From the NCBI GenBank assembly GCA_000824845.1, contig CCNC01000190.1, positions 1 to 64,000 on the forward strand: a stretch of DNA of 64,000 nt, given 5' to 3'. The notes below the pieces were generated by a model that did no database searches, was not told where the DNA came from, and was given only the letters and a program-made list of their open reading frames with translations. A program made the translations under genes and the position numbers. Positions within the stretch are counted from its first letter, which is position 1; every line of letters begins with the position of its first letter. Below are positions 43,038-51,198 of this stretch, piece by piece. This DNA comes from Mesorhizobium sp. ORS 3359. GTDB lineage: Bacteria; Pseudomonadota; Alphaproteobacteria; Rhizobiales; Rhizobiaceae.

Positions 43038-43538
43038 TCACATCATGTGGTCTTCGTGCATTGCCGGCGGCAGAACGTCGGCGGAATAGAGGACGGCCGG
43101 CACCTTGCCGTTGTTCTTCCACCAGTGGGCGAGCTGGCCGAACTCGGCAGTCACGTCGCCCGCCGGATGTTCGATCCCGACCTTGCATGTGCTGCGGTAT
43201 TCGGTGATCGAGCCCTCGACGACCAGAATGTTTGCCGGGCGGACATTGTGCTCATGCCACGGCACGACGCCGCCGGGCTGAACGACGAGCTTGCGAAGGC
43301 GCAGCATGTTGCCTTTCCAGGCTTCACCCTTGCTGCTCAAATCGATTGCTGAAAGCACCGTGTCGGTCACGCCGACGGGCTTGCTCGGATGTTCCTGGAT
43401 GTCCGTGGTGGCGGCTTGGCCGGCGGGGCAGTCGCCAGCGAAAACCGGGGCCACCGAAAACGCGGCGGTCGCGGTGAGAAGTCCGAGTGTCAGCGCCAGC
43501 TTCAGCGGCACCCGCAATGCAATAGTCTTGGAAGCCAT
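43038..43538 (-). CDS. Secreted cupin-domain protein
   Basis: A 166-residue protein with a signal peptide (MASKTIALRVPLKLALTLGLLTATAAFSVAPVFAG) and one cupin domain: VQPGGVVPWHEHNVRPANILVVEGSITEY carries two of the usual histidines. Likely a metal-binding beta-barrel acting in the periplasm; the ligand is unknown. AAGGAG fixes the start at 43538. The LysR gene at 43726 is read toward it. Confidence 0.88.
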   Translation of the reverse strand: MASKTIALRVPLKLALTLGLLTATAAFSVAPVFAGDCPAGQAATTDIQEHPSKPVGVTDTVLSAIDLSSKGEAWKGNMLRLRKLVVQPGGVVPWHEHNVRPANILVVEGSITEYRSTCKVGIEHPAGDVTAEFGQLAHWWKNNGKVPAVLYSADVLPPAMHEDHMM

Positions 43539-43725
43539 GTCGATTTCTCCTTTGTCGGTGCCCAATCGCGGAAGCGGGGCATAGGAGGAGAGTGACGGCA
43601 GCCTCGAAGAAAGAGAAATGCTGACTGGCTCTTAATTCGATACCTGAAAACTATGGTGGACGACCGCGCCAACGCGGCTGTCCCGCCACGACATTTATCG
43701 CGACGTTAGGGTTCACTTCGAAATG

Positions 43726-44640
43726 CTATGCAGCGCTCTTCCTGGCCGACAGATCAATGCCACTTTCCGGCCAGCTGTGCGCCTTGACGCTGTTCACGAA
43801 CGTCGATGTCGCCGGCGAGAAGCGGCGCCCCGCCACGACAACGAGCGAGACCTCGCGCCAAACTTCAGGATCGACAACTGGCCTGATCTGCAAGCCCGGG
43901 ATGACGGCGCTGAATTCCGGGATGAAGCAGATTCCCAGCCCCCCTGAGACCATGTTTTGAATCCAGTCTTCGCGTTCGCTGGCGTAGGAGATCCTGAGCT
44001 TTACGCCACGTTCGTTGCAGAGGCCGGCAAGATAATCCCGATACTCGCAATTCAGGCGTCTGAGATAGTTCTCGCCGTCGAGTTCCGAGATGGCGACATT
44101 GTCGTTACGGGCCAGCCGATGCCCGTTGGGAAAGGCAAGCACGAACCGTTCGCGATAAAGCGGGGTAACGTCGAAGCGCTCCGGGAAACTGTTGCTCGAC
44201 GCCATGATCGCGACATCGATCTCGCCGGATTCCAGCAGCTGCGAAAGGGAAGCCGGCACGCCCTCAACAAGCTGCAGTTGGATACCTTGCTGGCGCCTGT
44301 TGAAGTCGGTCAATAGGCCGGTAAATCGCCGCGGACCGATTGTGCACATGACCCCAACCTTGAGATTTGCATTCTCCAGGCACAGGAACCTCGACGCTTC
44401 CTGGCGCACGCCGGTCACCTCATCGAGAATTTGCTGAAACCGGGGACGCAGCAATGCGCCCAGATCCGTAAGATGGGTCAGGTTCCGCTCGCGGCGAAAC
44501 AGCAAGCCGCCGACCTCATCCTCGAGCTGCTGGATCGCGCGGGACAGCGCCGGCTGAGTGATGTTGCACCTTTCGCTGGCGCGGGTGAAATTGCGGGTCT
44601 CGCAGACGGCCAGGAAGTAGCGGATGTGATGAATGTCCAT
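43726..44640 (-). CDS. LysR-family regulator, paralogue C of a set of three
   Basis: A 304-residue LysR regulator. N-terminus HHIRYFLAVCETRNFTRASE then CNITQPALSRAIQQLEDEVG, closely similar to the LysR genes at 33509 and 40243. The C-terminal part has PNGHRLARNDNVAISELDGE and VSGGLGICFIPEFS. GAGGAA precedes the ATG. It lies upstream of the cupin-MFS-DUF302 genes in the same direction and probably regulates them. Confidence 0.92.
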   Translation of the reverse strand: MDIHHIRYFLAVCETRNFTRASERCNITQPALSRAIQQLEDEVGGLLFRRERNLTHLTDLGALLRPRFQQILDEVTGVRQEASRFLCLENANLKVGVMCTIGPRRFTGLLTDFNRRQQGIQLQLVEGVPASLSQLLESGEIDVAIMASSNSFPERFDVTPLYRERFVLAFPNGHRLARNDNVAISELDGENYLRRLNCEYRDYLAGLCNERGVKLRISYASEREDWIQNMVSGGLGICFIPEFSAVIPGLQIRPVVDPEVWREVSLVVVAGRRFSPATSTFVNSVKAHSWPESGIDLSARKSAA

Positions 44641-44804
44641 GCGGGGCGTTCCTCATTAGCACAGGTGCACGTTGGAACCCTGCCGCATGGCATTCCAACA
44701 CGCCAATGCATCAGTGCTATAAAGTCCATAGCGTTTCGTCATGCGACGAAGGCGGGCCGAGGCCCGCCATCAAAAACGCCCTGTCGTGCCGGGTGCCAAG
44801 AATG

Positions 44805-45080
44805 TCAGCTGTGATGACCCAAGGCGAAGAGCCGAGCGCAGAACTGAGCATGCGGCTTGCTCATGGCGGCGTCGTTGCATTCCTTCATCATTGAAGTCTG
44901 CATCGCCTTCGGCGTGGCTTTCCACGCCGTCTCGAAATCGGCACTCGACTTCATCGTCTTCATGCCGGAATCGGTGAAGAAGGGCTGCATATTGGATGGC
45001 TCGTCGAGGACTCCGGCGGACGCCATCCCGCCAATAACCGAAAGGGCAAAAGCGCCAAAGCAGATGGCTTTGATATTCAT
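44805..45080 (-). CDS. Small secreted protein of unknown function
   Basis: A 91-residue protein from the Met at 45080. MNIKAICFGAFALSVIGGMASAG is a signal peptide. The mature part is ~70 residues with two Cys (MKECNDAAMSKPHAQFC). I do not recognise a characterised family. A decayed second copy lies about 200 bases upstream (45255-45470). An in-frame Met 12 codons upstream is less likely because the signal peptide would start late. Confidence 0.7.
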   Translation of the reverse strand: MNIKAICFGAFALSVIGGMASAGVLDEPSNMQPFFTDSGMKTMKSSADFETAWKATPKAMQTSMMKECNDAAMSKPHAQFCARLFALGHHS

Positions 45081-45254
45081 GGTGAGAACCTTCTCTGGAA
45101 TTGGGCAATCGCCCATTGACGACTGCGCTGATGACTGGCGGCATTTGGAACTCTATTGTTCCGTCTTGCCGAGGTGGACTTTGCTTCATCCGGCGCTCAA
45201 CTCGCCAATGCCGTCTGCGAATGGAGTTTATGCCGGCCCTCTATTCCAAAGGGC

Positions 45255-45470
45255 TCGGCGAGCACCGCTAATTGGCTCCGCCGGCAGAACTGAGCGCGCG
45301 GCTTACTCATTGCCGGATCGTTGCACGTCTTTGGTCATCTTGACCCGGTCATGCTTCGGTATGGCCGACAAGGCCTTCTTGAACCCAACCAACGGCCCCG
45401 GTTCGACAGCCTCCGCGGTGCCTGGCCTGATCAGGATGAAGAGTGCGACGGGCGAGGAGCGGCAGCCAAT
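45255..45470 (-). pseudogene. Decayed duplicate of the small secreted protein gene
   Basis: Read on the minus strand, one frame gives ...GFKKALSAIPKHDRVKMTK and the next gives CNDPAMSKPRAQFC, which matches CNDAAMSKPHAQFC in the intact gene at 44805-45080. The two parts join only by assuming one inserted base near 45330 (AAAGACGTGCAACGA instead of AAAGA.TGCAACGA). A hydrophobic stretch upstream (VALFILI) may be a signal peptide remnant. The rest of 45081-45577 shows no gene. Confidence 0.45.
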
Positions 45471-45577
45471 GCAATCTGCCTATGGACTTCATGCCACCTT
45501 GGCATTTCGGCTGAACAAGAAGATGCGGCAGTCTCTCTCCAGTCGTCTTGTTGACGATCTTGGGAGGAGACCAAACC

Positions 45578-46435
45578 ATGCTTGCTCAGTCCCTGATGAA
45601 AACAGACCAAGCCGCCATTTCGGTTGCGGATCTTGGTGCGGAAGACCGGATGATCGACATCGTGCTGGCAAACGACGCACATGGCGCTTTCGTCTGGGGC
45701 GTGCTCGATCGCCTGCTTGACGAGCCGCGCTGCAACTTCAGGGACGTGACCGCGTCAGGCTTTGCAGCGATGGAAGCGGCAGTCTTTGCCTATGGCTTAA
45801 GCGTCGGCGGTAGGCGCGGCGCGCGGACGGCGCTCGCCAATTTCTGGCGGCGCGTCAGCCACGCCTCTGTTTTCGCCAATGACAGGGCCAGCCAGCTTCG
45901 ATCGGTCCTGGAACAGTCAATCGATATCGACCAGATCCGCGTCGAACGCTGCCCGGTGAAACTTTGCGTCCAGGCCGTCAACGCCCGCACCGATGCTGTG
46001 AAGATATTTTCCGGTGAGCAGCTGTCGATTGACGCGATCGTGGCAGCAGCGACAGTCCCGTTCCTCTCCCAGCCGATCGAGATCGACGGCGATACTTATT
46101 GGGGGGACGGGGACATTTCGCAATTGCCGTCTGCTCGATCACCGAAAACGAGCCACCGCCTGATCATCGCAAGCAGGCCTTCGCTGTTCACGACGCTATG
46201 TCCGGATCGCAGCTTTTCCTCCACCCATTGCGCGATCAAATGCGCGCCGGTTCACACCATCTTCGACAGTCAATACCGAGCAGGGACTGAACTCTTCGTC
46301 AGACCCTGGATCGACTGGGGCGAACTGACAGACATGCGTGACAGAGGTCGAAAATGTGCCGAAGGCTGGCTTGCAACTGATCTTTTCAGCACCGACCAAC
46401 GCCGAGCCATCGGCTGTCGAACCCAATACATCTAG
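45578..46435 (+). CDS. Patatin-like protein with apparently lost active site
   Basis: A 285-residue protein; GGGAGGAG at 45562-45570 fixes the start. It follows the patatin family in outline (HGAFVWGVLDRLLDEP, AAVFAYGLSVGGRRGARTALANFWRRV, LRSVLEQSIDIDQIRVERCPVKL, and a C-terminal GRKCAEGWLATDL). The oxyanion loop reads VLANDAHGAF instead of a GGGAHGAF type, the GxSxG region reads TASGFAAME with no Ser at the expected place, and the DGG motif reads YWGDGD. The frame is fully open, so it may be a non-catalytic homologue rather than a pseudogene. A perfect terminator follows 57 bases later. Confidence 0.7.
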   Translation: MLAQSLMKTDQAAISVADLGAEDRMIDIVLANDAHGAFVWGVLDRLLDEPRCNFRDVTASGFAAMEAAVFAYGLSVGGRRGARTALANFWRRVSHASVFANDRASQLRSVLEQSIDIDQIRVERCPVKLCVQAVNARTDAVKIFSGEQLSIDAIVAAATVPFLSQPIEIDGDTYWGDGDISQLPSARSPKTSHRLIIASRPSLFTTLCPDRSFSSTHCAIKCAPVHTIFDSQYRAGTELFVRPWIDWGELTDMRDRGRKCAEGWLATDLFSTDQRRAIGCRTQYI

Positions 46436-46491
46436 GCGTCTCCCTCCCGCCTAGCCGCGCCTGCATCGCATACTCCCGAATGCAGGTGCCA

Positions 46492-46522
46492 AGCCCTCCG
46501 GTGCCCCGCCGGAGGGCTTTTT
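46492..46522 (+). terminator. Rho-independent terminator after the patatin-like gene
   Basis: AGCCCTCCGG and CCGGAGGGCT form a perfect ten-pair stem around a seven-base loop (TGCCCCG), followed by TTTT. It closes the patatin-like gene and separates it from the bufferin operon. Confidence 0.9.
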
Positions 46523-46668
46523 CGCGCCAGGTTCCAGGACATAGTGACAGCGTATCAATTCCATGCCGAGACAGCATTTCAGTTCGGCATCGCGATCGGC
46601 AAGACTGATTTTGCAGACAGGCCTCAAGGCCGGTCTTTCTCTCGAAACACCAACCAGGAGACAAGCCT

Positions 46669-46938
46669 GTGATCAACACCAAAACCTTTATCGGATCGGC
46701 CCTTGCTGCCGCCACTTCCCTTGCCGCGACGGCGGCCTATAGCGGCCCCGCCGCCAAGCCCGGCTTCGCCTTCGAGAAGTGCTACGGCGTCGTCAAGGCC
46801 GGCCAGAACGACTGCCAGACCGCGACGCATTCCTGCGCCGGCACGGCAACCGCCGACAACCAGCCGGATTCCTGGCTCTACGTGCCCGCAGGCAGCTGCG
46901 CCAAGATCACCGGCGGCAGCGACAAGCCGAAAGCCTGA
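46669..46938 (+). CDS. bufA1: Bufferin-type RiPP precursor (DUF2282)
   Basis: An 89-residue DUF2282 protein starting with GTG after a CAGGAG site. Signal peptide ~residues 1-25, then a core with four Cys at 38, 49, 56 and 77 (EKCYGV, NDCQTA, HSCAGTA, SCAKI) and Trp-Leu-Tyr near 69-71. Bufferins are periplasmic peptides whose cysteines are converted by an MNIO enzyme into copper-binding thiooxazole groups, and they protect against metal stress. The next genes are exactly the known partners. Confidence 0.9.
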   Translation: MINTKTFIGSALAAATSLAATAAYSGPAAKPGFAFEKCYGVVKAGQNDCQTATHSCAGTATADNQPDSWLYVPAGSCAKITGGSDKPKA

Positions 46939-46980
46939 GCAATCCAGACTTCTTGCCAACCTCCAAAATGGAGAAGATCG

Positions 46981-48006
46981 ATGTCCCGTGCGTTTCAAGC
47001 CCTGACGATCCCCGCGTCCGCGGGCATCGGTCTTCGCTCTCCTCACATCGGCGAAATGCTGACGCGGCGGCCTTCGGCTGGCTGGTTAGAGGTTCATGCC
47101 GAGAACTACATGGGGGGCGGCGCCGGCGTCGAGGCGCTGGAAAAATTGCGTGAGATCTATCCCGTTTCGGTGCATGGCGTCGGCTTGTCGCTCGGCAGCG
47201 CGCGAGGCTTGGACCGCGATCATCTGGAGCGACTGCGCAAGGTTTGCGAGCGCTTCCAGCCCGATCTGGTTTCAGAGCATCTCGCCTGGAGCGTCGCCGA
47301 CGGCGCCTACCTCAACGATCTCTTGCCGCTGCGCTATGACGAAGAAGCTCTAGCGATCGTCGCGCGTAACGTCGAGACCGTCCAGGGAACGTTGAAGCGG
47401 CAGGTGCTGATCGAGAATCTGTCTGCCTACGTCGCCTTTGCGGACTCCTCGATGAGCGAGGCCGAGTTTCTGGCCGAGCTCGTGGTGCGGACCGGCTGCG
47501 GTCTGCTGCTGGACGTCAACAATGTCCAGGTCTCGGCGCACAATCTGCAATATGACGCCAAGGCTTTCATCGATGCGCTGCCGGCGGAGGCGATCGGCGA
47601 GATCCACCTTGCTGGCCATGCGACCAACCACGTCGGCGCCGACACTGTGCTCATCGACGACCACGGCTCGCGCGTGCCTCCCGTCGTCTGGGCGCTCTAT
47701 CGGCATGCTATAGACCGGCTTGGGCCGCGACCCACGCTGATCGAATGGGACACCGATGTTCCGGTTCTCGATGTGCTGCTCGGCGAAGCCATGTGGGCCG
47801 ACATGCTCACCGCTTCGCTCATGTTCAGCCGCAAGCAAGCCTCGAGACAGGCTGCGGTAGCCAAGCCTCGTCCCGTATCCCCTACCCCCTTCGAAAACGT
47901 GCGGACCAGCATGCCTGTGCTTGCAGCCTTTGCTGCCGCCAAGGCCGGACCTGTCATGTGGAACGCTTTAACGCCGATGGAGGGAAGATACGATGTTGCC
48001 GCTTGA
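46981..48006 (+). CDS. bufB: MNIO-family (DUF692) bufferin-maturation enzyme
   Basis: A 341-residue DUF692 protein, a TIM-barrel multinuclear non-heme iron oxygenase. Conserved strand ends: WLEVHAENYMGGG, VHGVGLSLGS, SEHLAWS, LIENLSAYV, LLLDVNNVQVSAHN, GEIHLAGH, DDHGSRVPPVVWALY and LIEWDTDVP. The C-terminal ~55 residues (after SRKQAS) extend beyond the core. It modifies Cys of the bufferin precursor. The start lies 42 bases after the precursor stop. Confidence 0.92.
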   Translation: MSRAFQALTIPASAGIGLRSPHIGEMLTRRPSAGWLEVHAENYMGGGAGVEALEKLREIYPVSVHGVGLSLGSARGLDRDHLERLRKVCERFQPDLVSEHLAWSVADGAYLNDLLPLRYDEEALAIVARNVETVQGTLKRQVLIENLSAYVAFADSSMSEAEFLAELVVRTGCGLLLDVNNVQVSAHNLQYDAKAFIDALPAEAIGEIHLAGHATNHVGADTVLIDDHGSRVPPVVWALYRHAIDRLGPRPTLIEWDTDVPVLDVLLGEAMWADMLTASLMFSRKQASRQAAVAKPRPVSPTPFENVRTSMPVLAAFAAAKAGPVMWNALTPMEGRYDVAA

Positions 48007-48778
48007 ACACCTGCAGACCACTATGGCGCGCTCGGTGCTTGCCACCGAACCGATGGTCTTCGCGAAGATGCTGACCGCCGGTAAGGCCGATCCACTGGCC
48101 CGCCTGCGCATCTACCAGAACAATACACTCAGTTCGCTCACCGCAGTGCTGATGGCGGTCTTTCCGGTCACGGTTCGTCTAGTGGACGAACGGTTCTTCC
48201 GATATGCGGCGAGCGAGTTCATTCGACGCCATCCGCCGGTTGAATCGCGGCTTGCGCGCTACGGCGCCGGCTTTCCGCGCTTCCTGAAAACGATCGACAC
48301 GCTGTCCGACATGCCGATCGTCGCCGAAACAGCGCGTCTCGAATGGGCCATAGCGGAGGCGCTCGACGCGGCGTCGCTGCCGCCTCGTAGCCTCGCAGAA
48401 TATGACAACACCGATCTTGGGCTGTCGCCGGATATCCATCTCCAGCCCTCGCTGCGGTTGATCGTCTCGCATTGGTCGATCCTGTCGGTATGGATGGCGC
48501 ATCAACATGAGACGACGGTCGACGAAAACATCACCTGGACAAGGCGCCCCGAACGCGTGGCGTTGTGGCGATCGGGAAATTACGTGCGGCTTTTTCTGCT
48601 CGACCGCGCGAGCTTCGCATTCTGGCATTCGCTGAAGCACGGTTTCGGCCTCGAGCATGCCACTGGCCGCGCCTTGGCGCTCGACCCAGCCTTCGACCTG
48701 GTTTCGGCCCTTGTGCGTCTGTTCCGCGACAGGCTCGTCACCGACGTGCGGGTCGCCTCGAATTCCCCCTCAAACTGA
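47993..48778 (+). CDS. bufC: DUF2063 bufferin-maturation partner
   Basis: A 261-residue protein with an N-terminal DUF2063 domain (residues ~5-95: ARLRIYQNNTLSSLTAVLMAVFPVTVRLV), followed by a C-terminal part. This family is the recognition partner of the MNIO enzyme and brings the precursor leader to it. It overlaps bufB by 14 bases, so they are translationally coupled. Confidence 0.9.
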   Translation: MLPLEHLQTTMARSVLATEPMVFAKMLTAGKADPLARLRIYQNNTLSSLTAVLMAVFPVTVRLVDERFFRYAASEFIRRHPPVESRLARYGAGFPRFLKTIDTLSDMPIVAETARLEWAIAEALDAASLPPRSLAEYDNTDLGLSPDIHLQPSLRLIVSHWSILSVWMAHQHETTVDENITWTRRPERVALWRSGNYVRLFLLDRASFAFWHSLKHGFGLEHATGRALALDPAFDLVSALVRLFRDRLVTDVRVASNSPSN

Positions 48779-48789
48779 CGGAGACGGTC

Positions 48790-49266
48790 ATGACCGCAAT
48801 ATCGGAGCAATCCTCGTCCAACCCGGCCGGCTTTGTCGGCCTCTACAGGCGTATCATCAAGCTGCCCGAACACATTCCATTCTCGCTGATTCAGCTCGCT
48901 GCCCGCGTGGCAGTGGCCCATGTCTTCTGGCAGTCGGCGCAGAGCAAGCTGGCATCCTGGCCGGTGACGCTGCAGTTGTTCGCCAACGAATACAACCTGC
49001 CGTTCATCGACCCTTCGATCGCGGCGCCGCTTGCAACGACCGCTGAGCTGACCGGCTCGGTGCTGGTCTTCCTCGGGCTGTTCTCGCGCCTTGCGGCCGT
49101 GATGCTGCTCGGTGTCGTCTCTGTCATCCAGATCTTCGTCTATCCAGAGAACTGGGCGGAGCATCTGCTGTGGGCATCGTTGCTGCTTCTGGTCCTAACA
49201 CGCGGCGCAGGTGTTTTCTCGCTCGACCATGTCGCCGAGCGAGCCCTTTCGGCATCCAGAAAATGA
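48790..49266 (+). CDS. DoxX-family membrane protein of the bufferin operon
   Basis: A 158-residue DoxX-type protein with about four hydrophobic segments (FSLIQLAARVAVAHVFWQSAQ; TAELTGSVLVFLGLFSRLAAVMLLGVVSVIQIF; HLLWASLLLLVLTRGAGVFSLD). DoxX genes commonly end bufferin operons; their exact role is not known. ATG at 48790 follows bufC by 11 bases; the longer open frame is a bufC shadow. Confidence 0.88.
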   Translation: MTAISEQSSSNPAGFVGLYRRIIKLPEHIPFSLIQLAARVAVAHVFWQSAQSKLASWPVTLQLFANEYNLPFIDPSIAAPLATTAELTGSVLVFLGLFSRLAAVMLLGVVSVIQIFVYPENWAEHLLWASLLLLVLTRGAGVFSLDHVAERALSASRK

Positions 49267-49293
49267 ACATTCCGATCGGGCGGGAAACGCAAG

Positions 49294-50001
49294 GTGCGCA
49301 TCTTCATCGTTCACGCCCACCCCGAGCCCAACAGCTTCAATGGCGCCCTGACCCGCGCGGCGCAGGATGCCTTGTCCTCGGCTGGGCACGAGGTCGTCGT
49401 CTCCGATCTCTACGCCATGGGCTTCAATCCGGTGTCGGATCGCCGCAACTTCACGACCGTGCTCGATGCGACCTACTATCGCCAGCAGGCCGAGGAGGCG
49501 AATGCAGCCGCCCACGGTGGGTTTGCCCCCGACATCCAGGCGGAGATGGACAAGCTCTTCTGGTGCGATGTGTTGATCCTGCAGTTTCCGCTCTGGTGGT
49601 TCGGGCTGCCGGCGATCCTCAAGGGCTGGGTTGACCGAGTGTTCGCGTCTGGCGGCCGCATCTATGGCGGCGGCAGATGGTATGATAATGGCGTCTTCGC
49701 AGGAAAGCGCGCCATGTGTTCAGTCACAATCGGCGGACCGCCGCCGATCTATTCCGACCGAGGACTGAACGGGCCGATCGATTCAATCCTTTTCCCGATC
49801 AACCACGGGATGCTCTATTTTGTCGGCTTCACAGTGATCGAGCCGTTCCTTGTGCACGCACCAGCGCGGGTCGGCGACAGCGAGCGCCAGATGTGGCTCG
49901 ATCGTTACCGCGACCGCACCCTTAACCTCGCACAGGCCCCTACAATTGCTTATCCGAAACTCACGGACTTCGACGATCACCACGTTTTGAAATCGAGCTG
50001 A
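49294..50001 (+). CDS. Flavodoxin-fold NAD(P)H:quinone oxidoreductase
   Basis: A 235-residue protein of the NQO1/KefF/MdaB family: RIFIVHAHPEPNSFNGALTRAAQ at the N-terminus (FMN/FAD phosphate loop), LILQFPLWWFGLPAILKGWVDRVFASGGRIYGGGRWYDNG in the middle. It reduces quinones by two electrons. GTG start with GGGAAA at moderate spacing. It follows the bufferin operon by 27 bases and may be read through from it. Confidence 0.88.
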   Translation: MRIFIVHAHPEPNSFNGALTRAAQDALSSAGHEVVVSDLYAMGFNPVSDRRNFTTVLDATYYRQQAEEANAAAHGGFAPDIQAEMDKLFWCDVLILQFPLWWFGLPAILKGWVDRVFASGGRIYGGGRWYDNGVFAGKRAMCSVTIGGPPPIYSDRGLNGPIDSILFPINHGMLYFVGFTVIEPFLVHAPARVGDSERQMWLDRYRDRTLNLAQAPTIAYPKLTDFDDHHVLKSS

Positions 50002-50262
50002 CTGTCTCGTTCACAAGGTCGGAAAGTCGCCGGCCCGCTTAGGCGGTCCGCGGGTTGACGCCGCGTTCGGCCGTGCCCCGGTCAATCTACCTCTGAATGA
50101 TTTGCTAGGCTCCTGCCGGATTTCCACATGGCGGTCACGTTGCCGTGAGGCAGTAACGGTCACATGCACTTGAGCGAACAAGGGAATAATCCAACGCGTC
50201 ACGGATTGTGCTGGCGAGGCCGAATATCTCGCTGACAGCCCGCTAGAAGAAGGCCCGGCAGT

Positions 50263-50763
50263 ATGCGGTTCATCCAGCTCCTCTCAAAGATCGCGCTCTC
50301 GCCTTCAAGTTCCGCCGCCGGCTGGGCGCCATTGCCAATAAGGTTCATCGTGGGCTTTGGCTTTCTGGCTCATGGCTATGCGAAACTCAGTCGAGGGCCG
50401 GAAAGCTTTGGTATCGTGCTTGAAACGCTAGGAGTCCCTGGCCCGCGCTTGCTGGCCTGGCTGACCACGCTGGTTGAGCTTTTGGGGGGCATTGCTGTGC
50501 TAGCGGGTGCCTTCATACCGCTTGTCAGCGTGCCCATGGCGATCGTGCTATTGACCGCATTGTTCACCGTCCATTCCCAATATGGGTTCTTCTCGGTGAA
50601 GTTTGCCGAGGTAACGCAAGCAGGGGTTCGATTCGGGCCCGTCGGCTATGAAATAGTGCTTCTCTATTTGGGAGGCCTGATAACGCTTGCGGTCGGTGGT
50701 CCCGGCCGCCTGTCGCTGCAAACTGTCCTGCCTCGATCGAAAGCCAGCGGGCGCCCAAGATGA
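50263..50763 (+). CDS. DoxX-family membrane protein
   Basis: A 166-residue DoxX protein with about four membrane segments (LPIRFIVGFGFLAHGYAKLSRG; LAWLTTLVELLGGIAVLAGAFIPLV; VPMAIVLLTALFTVHSQYG; IVLLYLGGLITLAVGGPG). It is different from the bufferin-operon DoxX. Its stop overlaps an ATG at 50760 of the GNAT gene (ATGA), so the pair was coupled. The 260-base gap upstream (50002-50262) shows no gene. Confidence 0.87.
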   Translation: MRFIQLLSKIALSPSSSAAGWAPLPIRFIVGFGFLAHGYAKLSRGPESFGIVLETLGVPGPRLLAWLTTLVELLGGIAVLAGAFIPLVSVPMAIVLLTALFTVHSQYGFFSVKFAEVTQAGVRFGPVGYEIVLLYLGGLITLAVGGPGRLSLQTVLPRSKASGRPR

Positions 50764-51198
50764 ATATCGTTGCGCACCCCGAGCACGACCTTTCTGCAGC
50801 TGAGATCGATGCCAGAAGGACGCCTCTACGACCATAATCGGCAAGCGGTAGGACAGAGCGACGCTCAAGGCCTTGGCTTTGCGATCCGAAATGAAGCGGG
50901 ACGCATCGTCGGGGTCGCGGCTGGATATTCCTGGGCCGGCACGTCCGAGCTCAAACAAATGTGGGTCGACCAATCGCATCGGGGACGAGGCTACGGCCGA
51001 GCGTTGCTGAGGGCCTTCGTCGCGGAGGCAAAAATCCGAGCTGTCCGGCGGATATGGGTCCAGAGCTACGACTTCCAAGCGCCGTCCATGTATGAAAAGG
51101 CCGGCTTTATTCGGGTCGCTGAGTTTGCAGATTGGCCCGAGGGACATTCCAATGTCATCCTCTGCAAAACGCTGCTGGAGCCGGCTGGCGCTCAATGA
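50760..51198 (+). pseudogene. GNAT acetyltransferase with a frameshifted N-terminus
   Basis: The ancestral start is probably ATG 50760, which overlaps the DoxX stop and gives MNIVAHPEHDLSAAEIDA before running out of frame. From ~50812 the other frame continues with GRLYDHNRQAVGQSD and a full GNAT core (GRIVGVAAGYSWAG, ELKQMWVDQSHRGRGYGRALLRAFV, FQAPSMYEKAGFI). Joining them needs a two-base deletion near 50811-50822. Translation could still begin at ATG 50809 (129 residues), so partial function is possible. The second GNAT gene starts in its stop (ATGA). Confidence 0.7.

Noticed and set aside
44857..45720. 287-residue plus-strand frame
   Set aside because: Overlaps the small secreted gene and its decayed copy on the other strand; no ribosome site or recognisable product.
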